A program made the position numbers and the translations under genes. A stretch of 64,000 nt of DNA from Candidatus Zixiibacteriota bacterium (GTDB lineage: Bacteria; Zixibacteria; MSB-5A5; GN15; FEB-12): the NCBI GenBank assembly GCA_024278935.1, contig JAJRSF010000014.1, positions 1 to 64,000 on the forward strand, given 5' to 3'. This document shows positions 18,366-26,050 of this stretch, in pieces (within the stretch, counting starts at the first letter, position 1; every line of letters begins with the position of its first letter). The notes under the pieces are model-generated. The model ran no database searches and was not told the origin of the DNA. It worked only from the letters and a program-made list of their open reading frames with translations.

Positions 18366-19603
18366 TTTATATCCAATATATCGTGTCGTAACATTTCAAG
18401 TGCCGAATATGATGCCCGTATCCGATTCGCATTTCGATTAGTTCCAAAATTAAATCTTGTTGCCGTAGTTCCATGCTTAGATGATAAACCTATATAGGTC
18501 GTCCCGACAGGTTTCTCATCGGTGCCACCATCAGGTCCCGCAATCCCGGTAATCGAAAGAGCGTAGTCAGTATCAAGTAGCTTGCGACAACCATCAGCCA
18601 TAGCAATAGCACACTCTTCGGAAACCGCTCCATGTTCTTCAATGATTTTTTCAGCAACTTTGAGCTGATTGATTTTCACTTCATTGGCATATGATACAAT
18701 CGAACCGATGAACCATTTTGATGATCCGGGTATCGATGTTACCAAAGAACCTAAATAGCCTCCGGTACAAGACTCGGCAGTTGCCAGAGTTTTATCATTA
18801 TCTTTTAAAAGCTGTCCGATAATTTCTTCAAGCTTATCAAAATCTTTTCCATAAACATATTTCCCAATGACAGAATCAAGATACCTTTTTAAATCATAAG
18901 CACGGGTTTTCGATTCTTCCTGTGTTTTTGCTGTTGAGATAATTCGGAGATCAACACCGGAATACGACGGAAGATAGGCGAGTTTCACACCTGACTCTAG
19001 TTTGAGTTTTGGAGTGATAAGTTCAACAAGCTTTGATTCGCCTGTTCCTGTTGTGCGAAGTTTCAGAACTGTGATAGATTCATTGTCTGATATATTTTGT
19101 AAAAATGGAATAACTTCATCGTCGAGAATCTGCTTCATCTCCTGAGGAACTCCCGGGAGAGAAATAAATGTCCGCCCGTTTTCTGAAATACAAAGCCCAA
19201 CTGCCGAACCATGTTTGTTCGGGAAAAATTTTGCTCCTTGAGGGAGAAGAGCCTGATTCTGATTTATTGCAGGCATTTCAATATTACGAATTTCATACCG
19301 TTTTTTTAAATCAACCAGAACTTCTTCATGGAAAATCAAATTCCGTTTAAAAACTTTTACAATCGCTTTTTTAGTGTTGTCATCATCGGTCGGTCCAAGC
19401 CCACCTGTTGTAATAACAATTTGAGCACGGTTTAATCCAAGCCGAAAAGCTTCTTCCATCTGATCAACAGAATCACCAGTCGAACTCATATATCTAACAC
19501 GAAGCCCTATTTGAAGCAACCGCTCAGCCATATAGGCAGCATTGCTGTCTATTATATCACCGGTGAGTAGCTCATCACCTATTGTCAGTATTTCTATATC
19601 CAT
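18362..19603 (-). CDS. cinA: CinA-like protein with NMN deamidase domain
   Basis: 413 residues. The N-terminal MoaB/MogA-like domain (LTIGDELLTGDIIDSNAAYMA) carries the COG1058-type pyrophosphatase function. The C-terminal CinA domain (about 255-410, with ATAESCTGG and SITGIAGPDGG) deamidates nicotinamide mononucleotide in NAD salvage. Both domains are intact. The gene is 1 base from pgpA and overlaps thpR, inside a pgsA-pgpA-cinA-thpR operon. Confidence 0.95.
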   Translation of the reverse strand: MDIEILTIGDELLTGDIIDSNAAYMAERLLQIGLRVRYMSSTGDSVDQMEEAFRLGLNRAQIVITTGGLGPTDDDNTKKAIVKVFKRNLIFHEEVLVDLKKRYEIRNIEMPAINQNQALLPQGAKFFPNKHGSAVGLCISENGRTFISLPGVPQEMKQILDDEVIPFLQNISDNESITVLKLRTTGTGESKLVELITPKLKLESGVKLAYLPSYSGVDLRIISTAKTQEESKTRAYDLKRYLDSVIGKYVYGKDFDKLEEIIGQLLKDNDKTLATAESCTGGYLGSLVTSIPGSSKWFIGSIVSYANEVKINQLKVAEKIIEEHGAVSEECAIAMADGCRKLLDTDYALSITGIAGPDGGTDEKPVGTTYIGLSSKHGTTATRFNFGTNRNANRIRASYSALEMLRHDILDIK

Positions 19604-19604
19604 C

Positions 19605-20075
19605 TTATCCTAACGTTATTTCAAAATATGTGAGTCCGAACAAAACAGCCTGTGTAAACAAATTAGCATAAACACCGGCCGCGATATCATCCATTGTAAC
19701 ACCCCAACCCCCAGGAAGTTTCTCAAATTGATCTGCCGGATATATTTTTATAACATCAAAAACTCTGAAAGCAAAAAATGCTATACTATAAGACAAAAGC
19801 GAGAACGGTAAGAATAGAAATGTGACAAACATACCTGCCCATTCATCCATGACAATAGATTTCCCGTCATGTCCAAAATAGTTCTCTGCTTCACCTGCCG
19901 ACCAGACTGATAATGCAAAAGCAATAAGCGTTGCTGCTATCATCATAAGATTGTCGCCTTGAATCAAATAATATCCAATCAACCAAGCGGGGATAGTACC
20001 CCATGTGCCTGAAAATGGTCGGATATACCCGGAGTACATTCCTGTTGCGGTAAAAAGAACGAGAAATTTCTTCAT
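19605..20075 (-). CDS. pgpA: Phosphatidylglycerophosphatase A
   Basis: 156 residues, a membrane protein of the PgpA family with the N-terminal GYIRPFSGTWGTIPAW motif, a conserved DEWAGMF acidic patch and several hydrophobic helices. It dephosphorylates phosphatidylglycerol phosphate to phosphatidylglycerol, the step after PgsA. It overlaps pgsA by one base, placing consecutive pathway enzymes together. Confidence 0.93.
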   Translation of the reverse strand: MKKFLVLFTATGMYSGYIRPFSGTWGTIPAWLIGYYLIQGDNLMMIAATLIAFALSVWSAGEAENYFGHDGKSIVMDEWAGMFVTFLFLPFSLLSYSIAFFAFRVFDVIKIYPADQFEKLPGGWGVTMDDIAAGVYANLFTQAVLFGLTYFEITLG

Positions 20076-20662
20076 TATTTAAGCACCGTTTTAAGCATAT
20101 AAAAGTATTTTACGGTATAATCTATCCCTGTCCATACCGTGATAACTGCTGTGACCCACATTGAGATATTAAAATAATAATGATAATCAAAGAGCAGAGT
20201 TTCATAAAAAGATGAGTCATAATAAGCTAGACCATCCATCAGAGTTATATATATCAGCATAACACCAACAAGGGTAAGTTGTAAAAATGTTTTCGACTTT
20301 GCCCAAAATGTCGGGGAGATAACAACACCTCGATAAGCAGCTAGCAGTCGTAAGCCGGTAATAGAAAACTCCCGACCGATTATTAAAAAGACCGGTAATG
20401 CTGTCACATAGCCCAGTGAAATAAATGAGATCAATGCTGCCGATACTAATATCTTATCAGCCAATGGATCCATAAATTTACCAAAGCCGGTTATGATATT
20501 ATATTTCCGAGCGTAGTAGCCATCGGCCATATCAGTCAGGGCAGCAATGATAAACAAAAACATCGCAACAAGACGCATCTGGAATTCTTCCACGACAAAA
20601 AAACCGATAAATATCGGGGCTATTATAATGCGTAAAATTGTTAATTTGTTAGGTGTATTCAT
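20075..20662 (-). CDS. pgsA: CDP-diacylglycerol-glycerol-3-phosphate 3-phosphatidyltransferase
   Basis: 195 residues with about five membrane segments. The CDP-alcohol phosphotransferase signature D(x2)DG(x2)AR...G(x3)D(x3)D is read in DMADGYYARKYNIITGFGKFMDPLADK-type sequence (around residues 42-70). It makes phosphatidylglycerol phosphate at the inner membrane. It is the first gene of a four-gene minus-strand unit. Three 21-bp direct repeats lie 34-96 bases upstream. Confidence 0.94.
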   Translation of the reverse strand: MNTPNKLTILRIIIAPIFIGFFVVEEFQMRLVAMFLFIIAALTDMADGYYARKYNIITGFGKFMDPLADKILVSAALISFISLGYVTALPVFLIIGREFSITGLRLLAAYRGVVISPTFWAKSKTFLQLTLVGVMLIYITLMDGLAYYDSSFYETLLFDYHYYFNISMWVTAVITVWTGIDYTVKYFYMLKTVLK

Positions 20663-20695
20663 AGATTGTCAAGGTACATGCAGAATAGGGGAGTG

Positions 20696-20758
20696 TCAAG
20701 CTGTTGTATAGCAGACTCAAGCTGTTGTCTAACAGAGTCAAGCTGTTGTCTCTTAGCT
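20696..20758. repeat. Three tandem 21-bp direct repeats upstream of pgsA
   Basis: TCAAGCTGTTGT recurs at 20696, 20717 and 20738 with a 21-base period; the remaining 9 bases of each unit vary. They lie between the pgsA start and the cytochrome terminator. They may be operator iterons or a slipped-strand repeat. Confidence 0.7.
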
Positions 20759-20765
20759 ATATTAT

Positions 20766-20800
20766 AAAAAAGGTGAAAGCCAAAGACTCTCACCTTTTTT
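20766..20800 (-). terminator. Terminator after the cytochrome c gene
   Basis: AAAAAAGGTGA/TCACCTTTTTT stem with a partly paired 13-base loop, followed on the minus strand by a T tract, 12 bases past the cytochrome stop. Confidence 0.85.
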
Positions 20801-20812
20801 TATAAGGAGGGA

Positions 20813-21070
20813 TTAATTATTTGCGATTAAATACGCAATAATATCATTGACCTGTGCGACGCTCAGTTTTGCTTTCTCACCATAACGGTTTACCATCGCC
20901 GGCCATTCAGCATCGGTTTTCATATCTGTCTTAGGCAAAATATGGCAGGTCTGACAATTTGACCGAAAAGCAATTTCACCGGGCGAACGGCTCTCTTTTT
21001 GTAAGTCAGATTTTTGACATGATATTGTTATTACCGCAACCATTATAAGCATAATTAGAAGACGTACCAT
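20813..21070 (-). CDS. Small monoheme c-type cytochrome, probable lipoprotein
   Basis: 85 residues. A lipobox-like signal ends in ITISC. The single heme site is CQTCH (about residue 39), in a domain of the size of cytochrome c-551 type proteins. Its ATG shares a base with the TAA of the upstream outer-membrane protein frame (TAATG), which argues for translational coupling. A Fur-like palindrome stands upstream of the pair. I infer an envelope electron carrier linked to iron status. The axial Met ligand is not obvious. Confidence 0.85.
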   Translation of the reverse strand: MVRLLIMLIMVAVITISCQKSDLQKESRSPGEIAFRSNCQTCHILPKTDMKTDAEWPAMVNRYGEKAKLSVAQVNDIIAYLIANN

Positions 21071-21198
21071 TAGAGACCAATCCCCATAATAAAGCGTACG
21101 CTTGTGTCATTGGCGTTGTCATTTAAACCAAAGAGCATACCAACGGTATAATAGTTATCCCCAATCGCATATGAGACTGTCGGTCCTACTGCTGTTTT
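21070..21198 (-). pseudogene. C-terminal barrel strands downstream of the in-frame TAG
   Basis: 43 codons in the same frame as the 21199-21801 ORF, coding GPTVSYAIGDNYYTVGMLFG and ending VRFIMGIGL then TAA. It has no start of its own and is too short for the ORF track. Coherent beta-strand coding and the TAATG junction with the cytochrome gene show that it belongs to the preceding protein. Confidence 0.75.
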
Positions 21199-21801
21199 CT
21201 ATTTATTCTCTTTGCCTGCTTCTGTGTAAAAATACTGACGAGTGGATGATTCTATTCCGAATGAAAATTTAAAATTCGGTGCATACGAAAGCCCGGCATC
21301 AAGACCGATTTCTGTATAAGAGTCAAAGCCGGATGCCCATAAATATTCAACTACCGGATTTATCGAAAAGTTTGTTTTGCTAAAATCTTTTCCTAACAGA
21401 AGTTTTCCTTCCAGCTTATTTTGTCCACTTGCGTTGACCGCTTTGCGTCGGTACTCAACATAGAGGACAGGATCAAATGACATTTCACCCTGCAGGGCAA
21501 AACGAAACCGTCCACGTATTTGAAATGCATCCCATTTAAAAGATTCACCGGCAGTTTGTGTAAAAATCTGATAAAGACCAAGATCAAATTCAGGGGAGAT
21601 ACCCTGTTCAATCTCAATCCGATATTCCCATTTATCGGCTTTGTTATCATTGCTTGAGATAGTTTGGTAAAACTCTAATTCTGTTGCTTCAGGGGCAATA
21701 GTGATTGTCTGATATGTCCAAACATATTTCCGACGGTCGGCTTGAACCGATGGAACAGCAAAGATGATGACGAGTGCGAGTAGCAGTAACTTTTGAAACA
21801 T
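21199..21801 (-). CDS. Outer-membrane beta-barrel-like protein, interrupted by an in-frame TAG
   Basis: 200 residues to the amber codon at 21199-21201. A signal peptide (cleaved near VQADRR) is followed by alternating beta-strand sequence with aromatic residues (ELEFYQTISS, FQIRGRFRFAL, PVLYVEYRRKA). The reading frame continues after TAG without any shift for 42 more residues to a TAA at 21070-21072, ending SVRFIMGIGL, which looks like terminal barrel strands. The full product would be about 242 residues plus the recoded position. The native stop overlaps the cytochrome start (TAATG). A nonsense mutation, assembly error or readthrough are the options. Function unknown. Confidence 0.8.
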   Translation of the reverse strand: MFQKLLLLALVIIFAVPSVQADRRKYVWTYQTITIAPEATELEFYQTISSNDNKADKWEYRIEIEQGISPEFDLGLYQIFTQTAGESFKWDAFQIRGRFRFALQGEMSFDPVLYVEYRRKAVNASGQNKLEGKLLLGKDFSKTNFSINPVVEYLWASGFDSYTEIGLDAGLSYAPNFKFSFGIESSTRQYFYTEAGKENK

Positions 21802-21829
21802 TTTAAAATCTCCTTTAGTTATTTCATGT

Positions 21830-21854
21830 AATGAAAATGAAATTCATTTTCATT
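21830..21854. promoter_or_regulatory. Fur-box-like perfect palindrome
   Basis: AATGAAAATGAA-A-TTCATTTTCATT: 12-bp arms around one central base, close to the Fur consensus GATAATGATAATCATTATC in form and composition. It lies 29-53 bases upstream of the outer-membrane protein start, where a promoter would be. Iron control of the protein/cytochrome pair is inferred. Confidence 0.6.
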
Positions 21855-22040
21855 TAGCTTATGCGAGAGTATAGTTAGTTACGATTATCTTGTCAATACA
21901 TTTTTGTGAAAAAAAGCACATAGAAGAGAATTAAAACAGTAAAGTGTTGTAGCTCAACAAGATTGGCTTGAAAATAATAAGGTGTTATTTGATATAAATA
22001 GTTGAGTGGAAATTGATGAGTGTAAAAAGCGGTAAAAAAA

Positions 22041-22068
22041 ACCCAAGCAGATTGCGGTCTGCCTGGGT
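22041..22068 (-). terminator. Terminator after the 316-residue lipoprotein gene
   Basis: Stem ACCCAGGCAGA/TCTGCTTGGGT (one mismatch pair) with a 6-base loop and T7 on the minus strand. It lies about 120 bases past the stop at 22189. Confidence 0.85.
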
Positions 22069-22188
22069 GGACGATATTAGGTAATCCACAGAAAGAGTAA
22101 CACTTTCCGATTGCATAAAAAAAATAACATATAATCAGCATTTTGTCAAGGGAAAAATGCTGAACCTGCTGATGCTATTTGAAAGAAG

Positions 22189-23139
22189 CTACTCTGTTAC
22201 TGACTTTAAAATAGTACCATTATATCCTACGGCAAACATTGTCCCATCAGAAGAACCCCATATTCCGAATAAATGATCAGTTGTTTCACTATTTTGTTCT
22301 ATCCAATTATCTTCATTTAGATAGTATATCTTACCAAAAGTACTTACAAAGTATGCACTTTTATATCCTGTAGTCCACACCCCTTGTATATCGTAAATAT
22401 TTGAAAATGGATTCGCCAATATTTCAAAAGAAATTCCGTTGAAGTAAACCACCCTTGCTGGATAACCTACTATAAAAACATTTCGCATACTTGTTCCATG
22501 TACATCTCTGAAAATACTCGGCGTAACACTTTGGGTTCCAATATTATTATTAATAGAAAGTGCAATTCCACCGCTTCCACCAACAAGTAAGTAATTAGTT
22601 GATATTTTCTCTGTGAGTGGATAGGCTAAATCTGAAATTCCCCAAAGACTTAATACGGAAAATTTGGTATTCAGGTGGTGTGATTTTAAAATACCATTAT
22701 TAAAAGATGCTACCGAATTAATCCCATCTTGAATGAAAATAGATGAATTATTAATACCGGCTATATCACTAAAGTTATCTTGAGAGTTTGTTAGAATTCT
22801 TTCCCAAGTTACACCATTAAAATGCATAATAAGACCGGACTTGCCTACAGCATACACATTCTGAGCACTATTACCCCATAGAGCATGAATATAGTAACTC
22901 GAGGGCATTTCAATCTTACTCCAATCAGATCCATTGTAATGAAAAATATTTCCTTCTCCGATGGCATAAACATTATTTGATGAAGTTCCCCAAACAGAAT
23001 GAAAGTTAGTTAACGTATGAGAATCCATAGAGACCCACTTTGTGTCTTCTGATCCGGTACCAGTTGAATTGTTACCACATCCTAAAATAAGCAATGCTAC
23101 TAGAGCTAAAAAATAGTTGAATGATATATTTTTTTGCAT
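22189..23139 (-). CDS. Lipoprotein with repeated WGSS..VYAVG propeller-type motifs
   Basis: 316 residues. The lipobox is LILGC (about residue 21). Repeats of ~40-50 residues follow the pattern SVWGTSSNNVYAIGEGNIFHYNGSDW, HALWGNSAQNVYAVGKSGLI and GIWGSSDGTMFAVGYNGTILK, as in BNR or glycosyl-hydrolase-like beta-propellers common in myxobacteria and FCB bacteria. Probably a surface lipoprotein. No catalytic residues are recognised. It diverges from the 23296 gene. Confidence 0.82.
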   Translation of the reverse strand: MQKNISFNYFLALVALLILGCGNNSTGTGSEDTKWVSMDSHTLTNFHSVWGTSSNNVYAIGEGNIFHYNGSDWSKIEMPSSYYIHALWGNSAQNVYAVGKSGLIMHFNGVTWERILTNSQDNFSDIAGINNSSIFIQDGINSVASFNNGILKSHHLNTKFSVLSLWGISDLAYPLTEKISTNYLLVGGSGGIALSINNNIGTQSVTPSIFRDVHGTSMRNVFIVGYPARVVYFNGISFEILANPFSNIYDIQGVWTTGYKSAYFVSTFGKIYYLNEDNWIEQNSETTDHLFGIWGSSDGTMFAVGYNGTILKSVTE

Positions 23140-23231
23140 ACTTCTCTCTCAAATTATTTTTAATATTTAAAAAGTTAATCAAATCCTTTCTCTTATGTCA
23201 AGTAAAGAATAGCAATTTATACACTATTTGA

Positions 23232-23260
23232 TTGACAACACGAAATTTTTGGAATATCCT
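23232..23260 (+). promoter_or_regulatory. Sigma-70-like promoter of the 23296 gene
   Basis: TTGACA (23232-23237), 17-base spacer, TATCCT (23255-23260), 35 bases before the ATG at 23296. Confidence 0.6.
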
Positions 23261-23295
23261 TTTACCTTGATAAAAATATTTTCGGGGATTGTAGT

Positions 23296-24045
23296 ATGCG
23301 ATTTATAAAATATAGTTTAATTATTCTTCTTATAATGTTTTATAGTTCATCTGTAAGTGCATTTTCTGCTAAATTTGTTTCTATCGATGAATATGGATTT
23401 ATCGGAGGCACTACTCTTTCAAGATTTACTAATTCTGACTTTACAGAAAATAATAAAACTAGAAAATCAAATCTGTTTGCTAGTTATTTTATAAGTAAAC
23501 ATATTAATGACTCCTTATCTTTGCAGTTGGAATTTTCTATTAAGCGAAATAGTACGAAACTCAATTATATAAATTATTGGTTTAATGCTAAAATTAACAT
23601 TGATGAGAATATCACTCTAACATATTTTGAAATGCCGTTATTCGCGAAGATGCCTTTCTCAAGTTCTCAAAATTCTAAAGTCCAAATTTATGGGGGACCA
23701 TTTGTTGGCTTACTCCTTAAGAGTAATAGGAATGGTAGTTTTACCGTGAGTGGAAGTACACTAATTCAAGCAGATAGTTACTCAGGCTCAATTCCAAACA
23801 GTAAAAAAATTCAATATGGTATTACTTTAGGTACAGATTTTCGATTAAAAACCGGAAAGAGAAAATGGTTTCTTATGATTCGTTATAGCTATTATATAAG
23901 CAACATGTTTAAGAAATTACCATTTGATTATATACCTGATATTGGTGAACATCCTGTTATAAGTCAAAATCAATTAGACTTTTTGAAATTGAAGTATAGT
24001 CAATGGTCAATAGGTATAGGATGGAATTTTAATCTGTTAAAATAG
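23296..24045 (+). CDS. Outer-membrane beta-barrel protein (PorT-like)
   Basis: 249 residues with a signal peptide ending near SVSAFSA. Alternating strands follow (LQLEFSIKRNS, ITLTYFEMPLFAKMPF, VQIYGGPFVGLLLKS, KWFLMIRYSYYI) and the protein ends in WSIGIGWNFNLLK. The FEMPL and YGGPFVG motifs resemble the PorT/OMP_b-brl_2 family, which packs as an 8-10-strand barrel. Function unknown. The lipoprotein gene that follows begins 10 bases after its stop, so the two are cotranscribed. Confidence 0.8.
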   Translation: MRFIKYSLIILLIMFYSSSVSAFSAKFVSIDEYGFIGGTTLSRFTNSDFTENNKTRKSNLFASYFISKHINDSLSLQLEFSIKRNSTKLNYINYWFNAKINIDENITLTYFEMPLFAKMPFSSSQNSKVQIYGGPFVGLLLKSNRNGSFTVSGSTLIQADSYSGSIPNSKKIQYGITLGTDFRLKTGKRKWFLMIRYSYYISNMFKKLPFDYIPDIGEHPVISQNQLDFLKLKYSQWSIGIGWNFNLLK

Positions 24046-24117
24046 AGAATTTATTATGAAGAGAACAAAAAATATACATGTCTTATACTAATTACTTTTA
24101 TTTGTATATTTATTACG

Positions 24118-24666
24118 ATGAGTTGTTCAATTACTATATCAATTCCTTCTGAGCAGATAGACAGTGATTTGAACCAGGAACTAATAACAAGTATTTTATT
24201 ACCGTCTTCAATTGCTGGATACTACCTGGAGGAATTTGAACTAATAGCATTTGATAGTAATTTTGCTGTATATAATGTATCAAATAATACAATCTCAGGA
24301 AAAGGAATTGACGGGCAATTAATTACAATGAATATTGATTCACTTTATGCAATCAAAATGAAACAAATAGATATTTTAAATGGAGTTAACTTAACTCCTA
24401 CACAATTTAAGGCTGAAATTAAGAAATCACCTTCTAAGAAATACAATCCATGTTGGGATAATGTAATATTCAAAAAGAAATCTGTTACCATTAATACCAA
24501 AAAGAAAGTTATCACAGGGACTTCAATAAAAGGGAAGAGCATTAATATCCCATTATCTAAAGTGTATGAAGTTCAAATGAAACAAAGAAGCATTTATAAA
24601 ACAGTTAAAATTATATTTACCGGGGTCGGGGGTTATCTGTTATTGGATGAACTAAAGGAATTTTAA
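24118..24666 (+). CDS. Hypothetical lipoprotein, start displaced by a one-base shift
   Basis: The track ORF starts at 24118 (MSCSITIS), inside what looks like the lipobox. An ATG at 24056 opens MKRTK, and after the A6 run at 24067-24072 a one-base gain or -1 slip gives KKYTCLILITFICIFITMSC, a complete lipoprotein signal joined to this ORF (203 residues in all). The mature part contains repeated Lys-rich strands (NTISGKGIDGQLITMNIDSL and KVITGTSIKGKSINIPLSKV). No family is recognised. The gene follows the barrel gene by 10 bases; the GNAT gene follows by 1. Confidence 0.7.
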   Translation: MSCSITISIPSEQIDSDLNQELITSILLPSSIAGYYLEEFELIAFDSNFAVYNVSNNTISGKGIDGQLITMNIDSLYAIKMKQIDILNGVNLTPTQFKAEIKKSPSKKYNPCWDNVIFKKKSVTINTKKKVITGTSIKGKSINIPLSKVYEVQMKQRSIYKTVKIIFTGVGGYLLLDELKEF

Positions 24667-24667
24667 G

Positions 24668-25420
24668 ATGGATTTACAATTTAAAATAACGTACGCCACA
24701 GACCAACCGAACCAACTCGAACTGACCGATCCGCTAACAGAAAAAGCATGGCCAACTTATATGCTCAACGATCCCGTTGCCAATGTCAACTGGTCAAAAC
24801 TCTTTGACTTTTTCCCCGAGTATCAATTCATATTCGTAGACCCGGACAATGATGAGATAGTTGCTATCGCAAATTCAATCCCGCTTGCATACAAAGACAG
24901 CTTTGAAAATTTTCCAGAAACAGGATGGGACTACATTCTCCAAAAAGGTGTCGATGATTTCAATAACAAAACAGTTCCAAATATCATGTCAGCCCTCTCA
25001 ATAGTCATCACCCAAAACTATCTCGGTAAGGGAATCAGCAAACTTGTACTACAAGAAATGCGAAAAATAGGTATAGCCAAAAATTTTTCAAGTCTAATAG
25101 CACCGGTGCGACCAAACCTCAAAACTTTGTACCCCATCATACCTATCGAAGAGTATATCACTTGGAAAAATAAAGATGGTAATCATTTTGATGCTTGGCT
25201 CCGTGTCCATGAATCTATCGGCGGTAAAATTATCAAAGTCTGCCACGAAGCAATGCGTATACCCGGCTCACATTCTGAATGGGAGTCATGGGCAAAAATG
25301 AAATTCCCCGCAACAGGTAGCTACACCGTCAAAGGTGCTTTGGTACCAGTCGAAATCGACAGAGAAAATGAGACTGGTCTTTATATAGAGCCAAATGTCT
25401 TGGTTGTCCATACAATCTGA
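24668..25420 (+). CDS. GNAT-like acetyltransferase
   Basis: 250 residues. The acetyl-CoA loop NYLGKGISKLVLQEMRK (about 117-133) and the preceding strand SALSIVITQ are typical of GNAT folds. The substrate is unknown; the N-terminal 100 residues are unusual. The ATG lies 1 base after the preceding stop, with GGAATTTT-type sequence upstream. The codon usage and composition look more GC-balanced than the lipoprotein before it. Confidence 0.7.
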   Translation: MDLQFKITYATDQPNQLELTDPLTEKAWPTYMLNDPVANVNWSKLFDFFPEYQFIFVDPDNDEIVAIANSIPLAYKDSFENFPETGWDYILQKGVDDFNNKTVPNIMSALSIVITQNYLGKGISKLVLQEMRKIGIAKNFSSLIAPVRPNLKTLYPIIPIEEYITWKNKDGNHFDAWLRVHESIGGKIIKVCHEAMRIPGSHSEWESWAKMKFPATGSYTVKGALVPVEIDRENETGLYIEPNVLVVHTI

Positions 25421-25596
25421 TCAATTCTTAAAAAGTAAAATTAGCATAATTGGTAAATCGACAATTTGAATATAGAAAATGTACTTTCGATAAAAAGATG
25501 GCTCAAATTTGGAATCGAACAGTCGTTTTAAGGCAGGGAAACTGGTTTTATCTACCCCTTTTCTCCTAATTTAGAAAGTAAAATTTACACACAAAT

Positions 25597-25633
25597 CAAC
25601 ATCTTATCCACATGAATTGTGGATAAGATGTTG
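25597..25633. promoter_or_regulatory. Perfect palindrome with two inverted DnaA boxes
   Basis: 16-bp arms CAACATCTTATCCACA and TGTGGATAAGATGTTG with a 5-base centre. Each arm has the exact DnaA box TTATCCACA (25604-25612 and 25618-25626). There is no T tract, so a terminator role is less likely. Confidence 0.7.
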
Positions 25634-25874
25634 ACACTATGTGGCTACCTCTGTAAGCGTAAGGACAGTAAACGATTAAGTTTGTGGCAAAATAAATTGC
25701 CATATAGGCAACAACGTAACAATAAAAATAGACTCCGTAAGCACCTTAATAGCAACACATTAACTGTGCGGTTAAAATGATTGCACGTTTGTTTAAATCA
25801 AATAGTAAAATGGTTATATCATCACATTTTCATAGCTTGTTATCACACAACAGAATACGAATTTTCTCAAAAAA

Positions 25875-25921
25875 ACACTATTTTTAGTGGTTTGCAATTA
25901 TTGAACCACTATATATAGTAT
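25875..25921. promoter_or_regulatory. Tandem NrdR boxes
   Basis: ACACTATTTTTAGTGG (25875-25890) and CCACTATATATAGTAT (25906-25921) match the NrdR consensus acaCwAtATaTwGtgt; the second has a perfect CTATATATAG core. The cores start 31 bases apart, three helical turns, as in known NrdR operators. Confidence 0.85.
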
Positions 25922-26050
25922 CTACTGAGAGAGGACGGGATGCCTGAAGTTTTAGTACTCTCAATAGTTATTTTTAAGGATAAAAAAACGAAGAATCGTA
26001 AAAATCACCAATGGATGGTGTAGTTTACAGTAGTTAACAGGAGGTATACA

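Larger units (their letters stand above)
21802..22188. other. Intergenic region upstream of the outer-membrane protein gene
   Basis: 387 bases holding the Fur-like palindrome at 21830-21854 near one end and the terminator of the 22189 gene at 22041-22068. The 82-residue minus-strand ORF here spans that terminator and is not supported. Confidence 0.6.
25421..26050. other. 630-base regulatory region upstream of nrdJ
   Basis: No ORF is supported. It holds a 37-base perfect palindrome with two inverted DnaA boxes (25597-25633), a pair of NrdR boxes (25875-25921), an imperfect hairpin CTGAGAG...CTCTCA near 25925-25965, and GGAGG before the TTG start at 26051. I looked for a cobalamin riboswitch B12 box, as could be expected for a B12-dependent enzyme, and did not find one. 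Confidence 0.65.

Noticed and set aside
21893-22141. 82-codon minus-strand ORF
   Set aside because: It runs through a rho-independent terminator, lacks a ribosome-binding site and has no recognisable domain.
25597-25633. Replication origin
   Set aside because: Two inverted DnaA boxes alone are not an oriC; there is no dnaA/dnaN neighbour, AT-rich unwinding element with repeats, or box cluster.
25421-26050. Adenosylcobalamin riboswitch before nrdJ
   Set aside because: No B12-box (GCCACTG-type) sequence or the expected multi-stem fold is visible; only NrdR and DnaA sites are supported.
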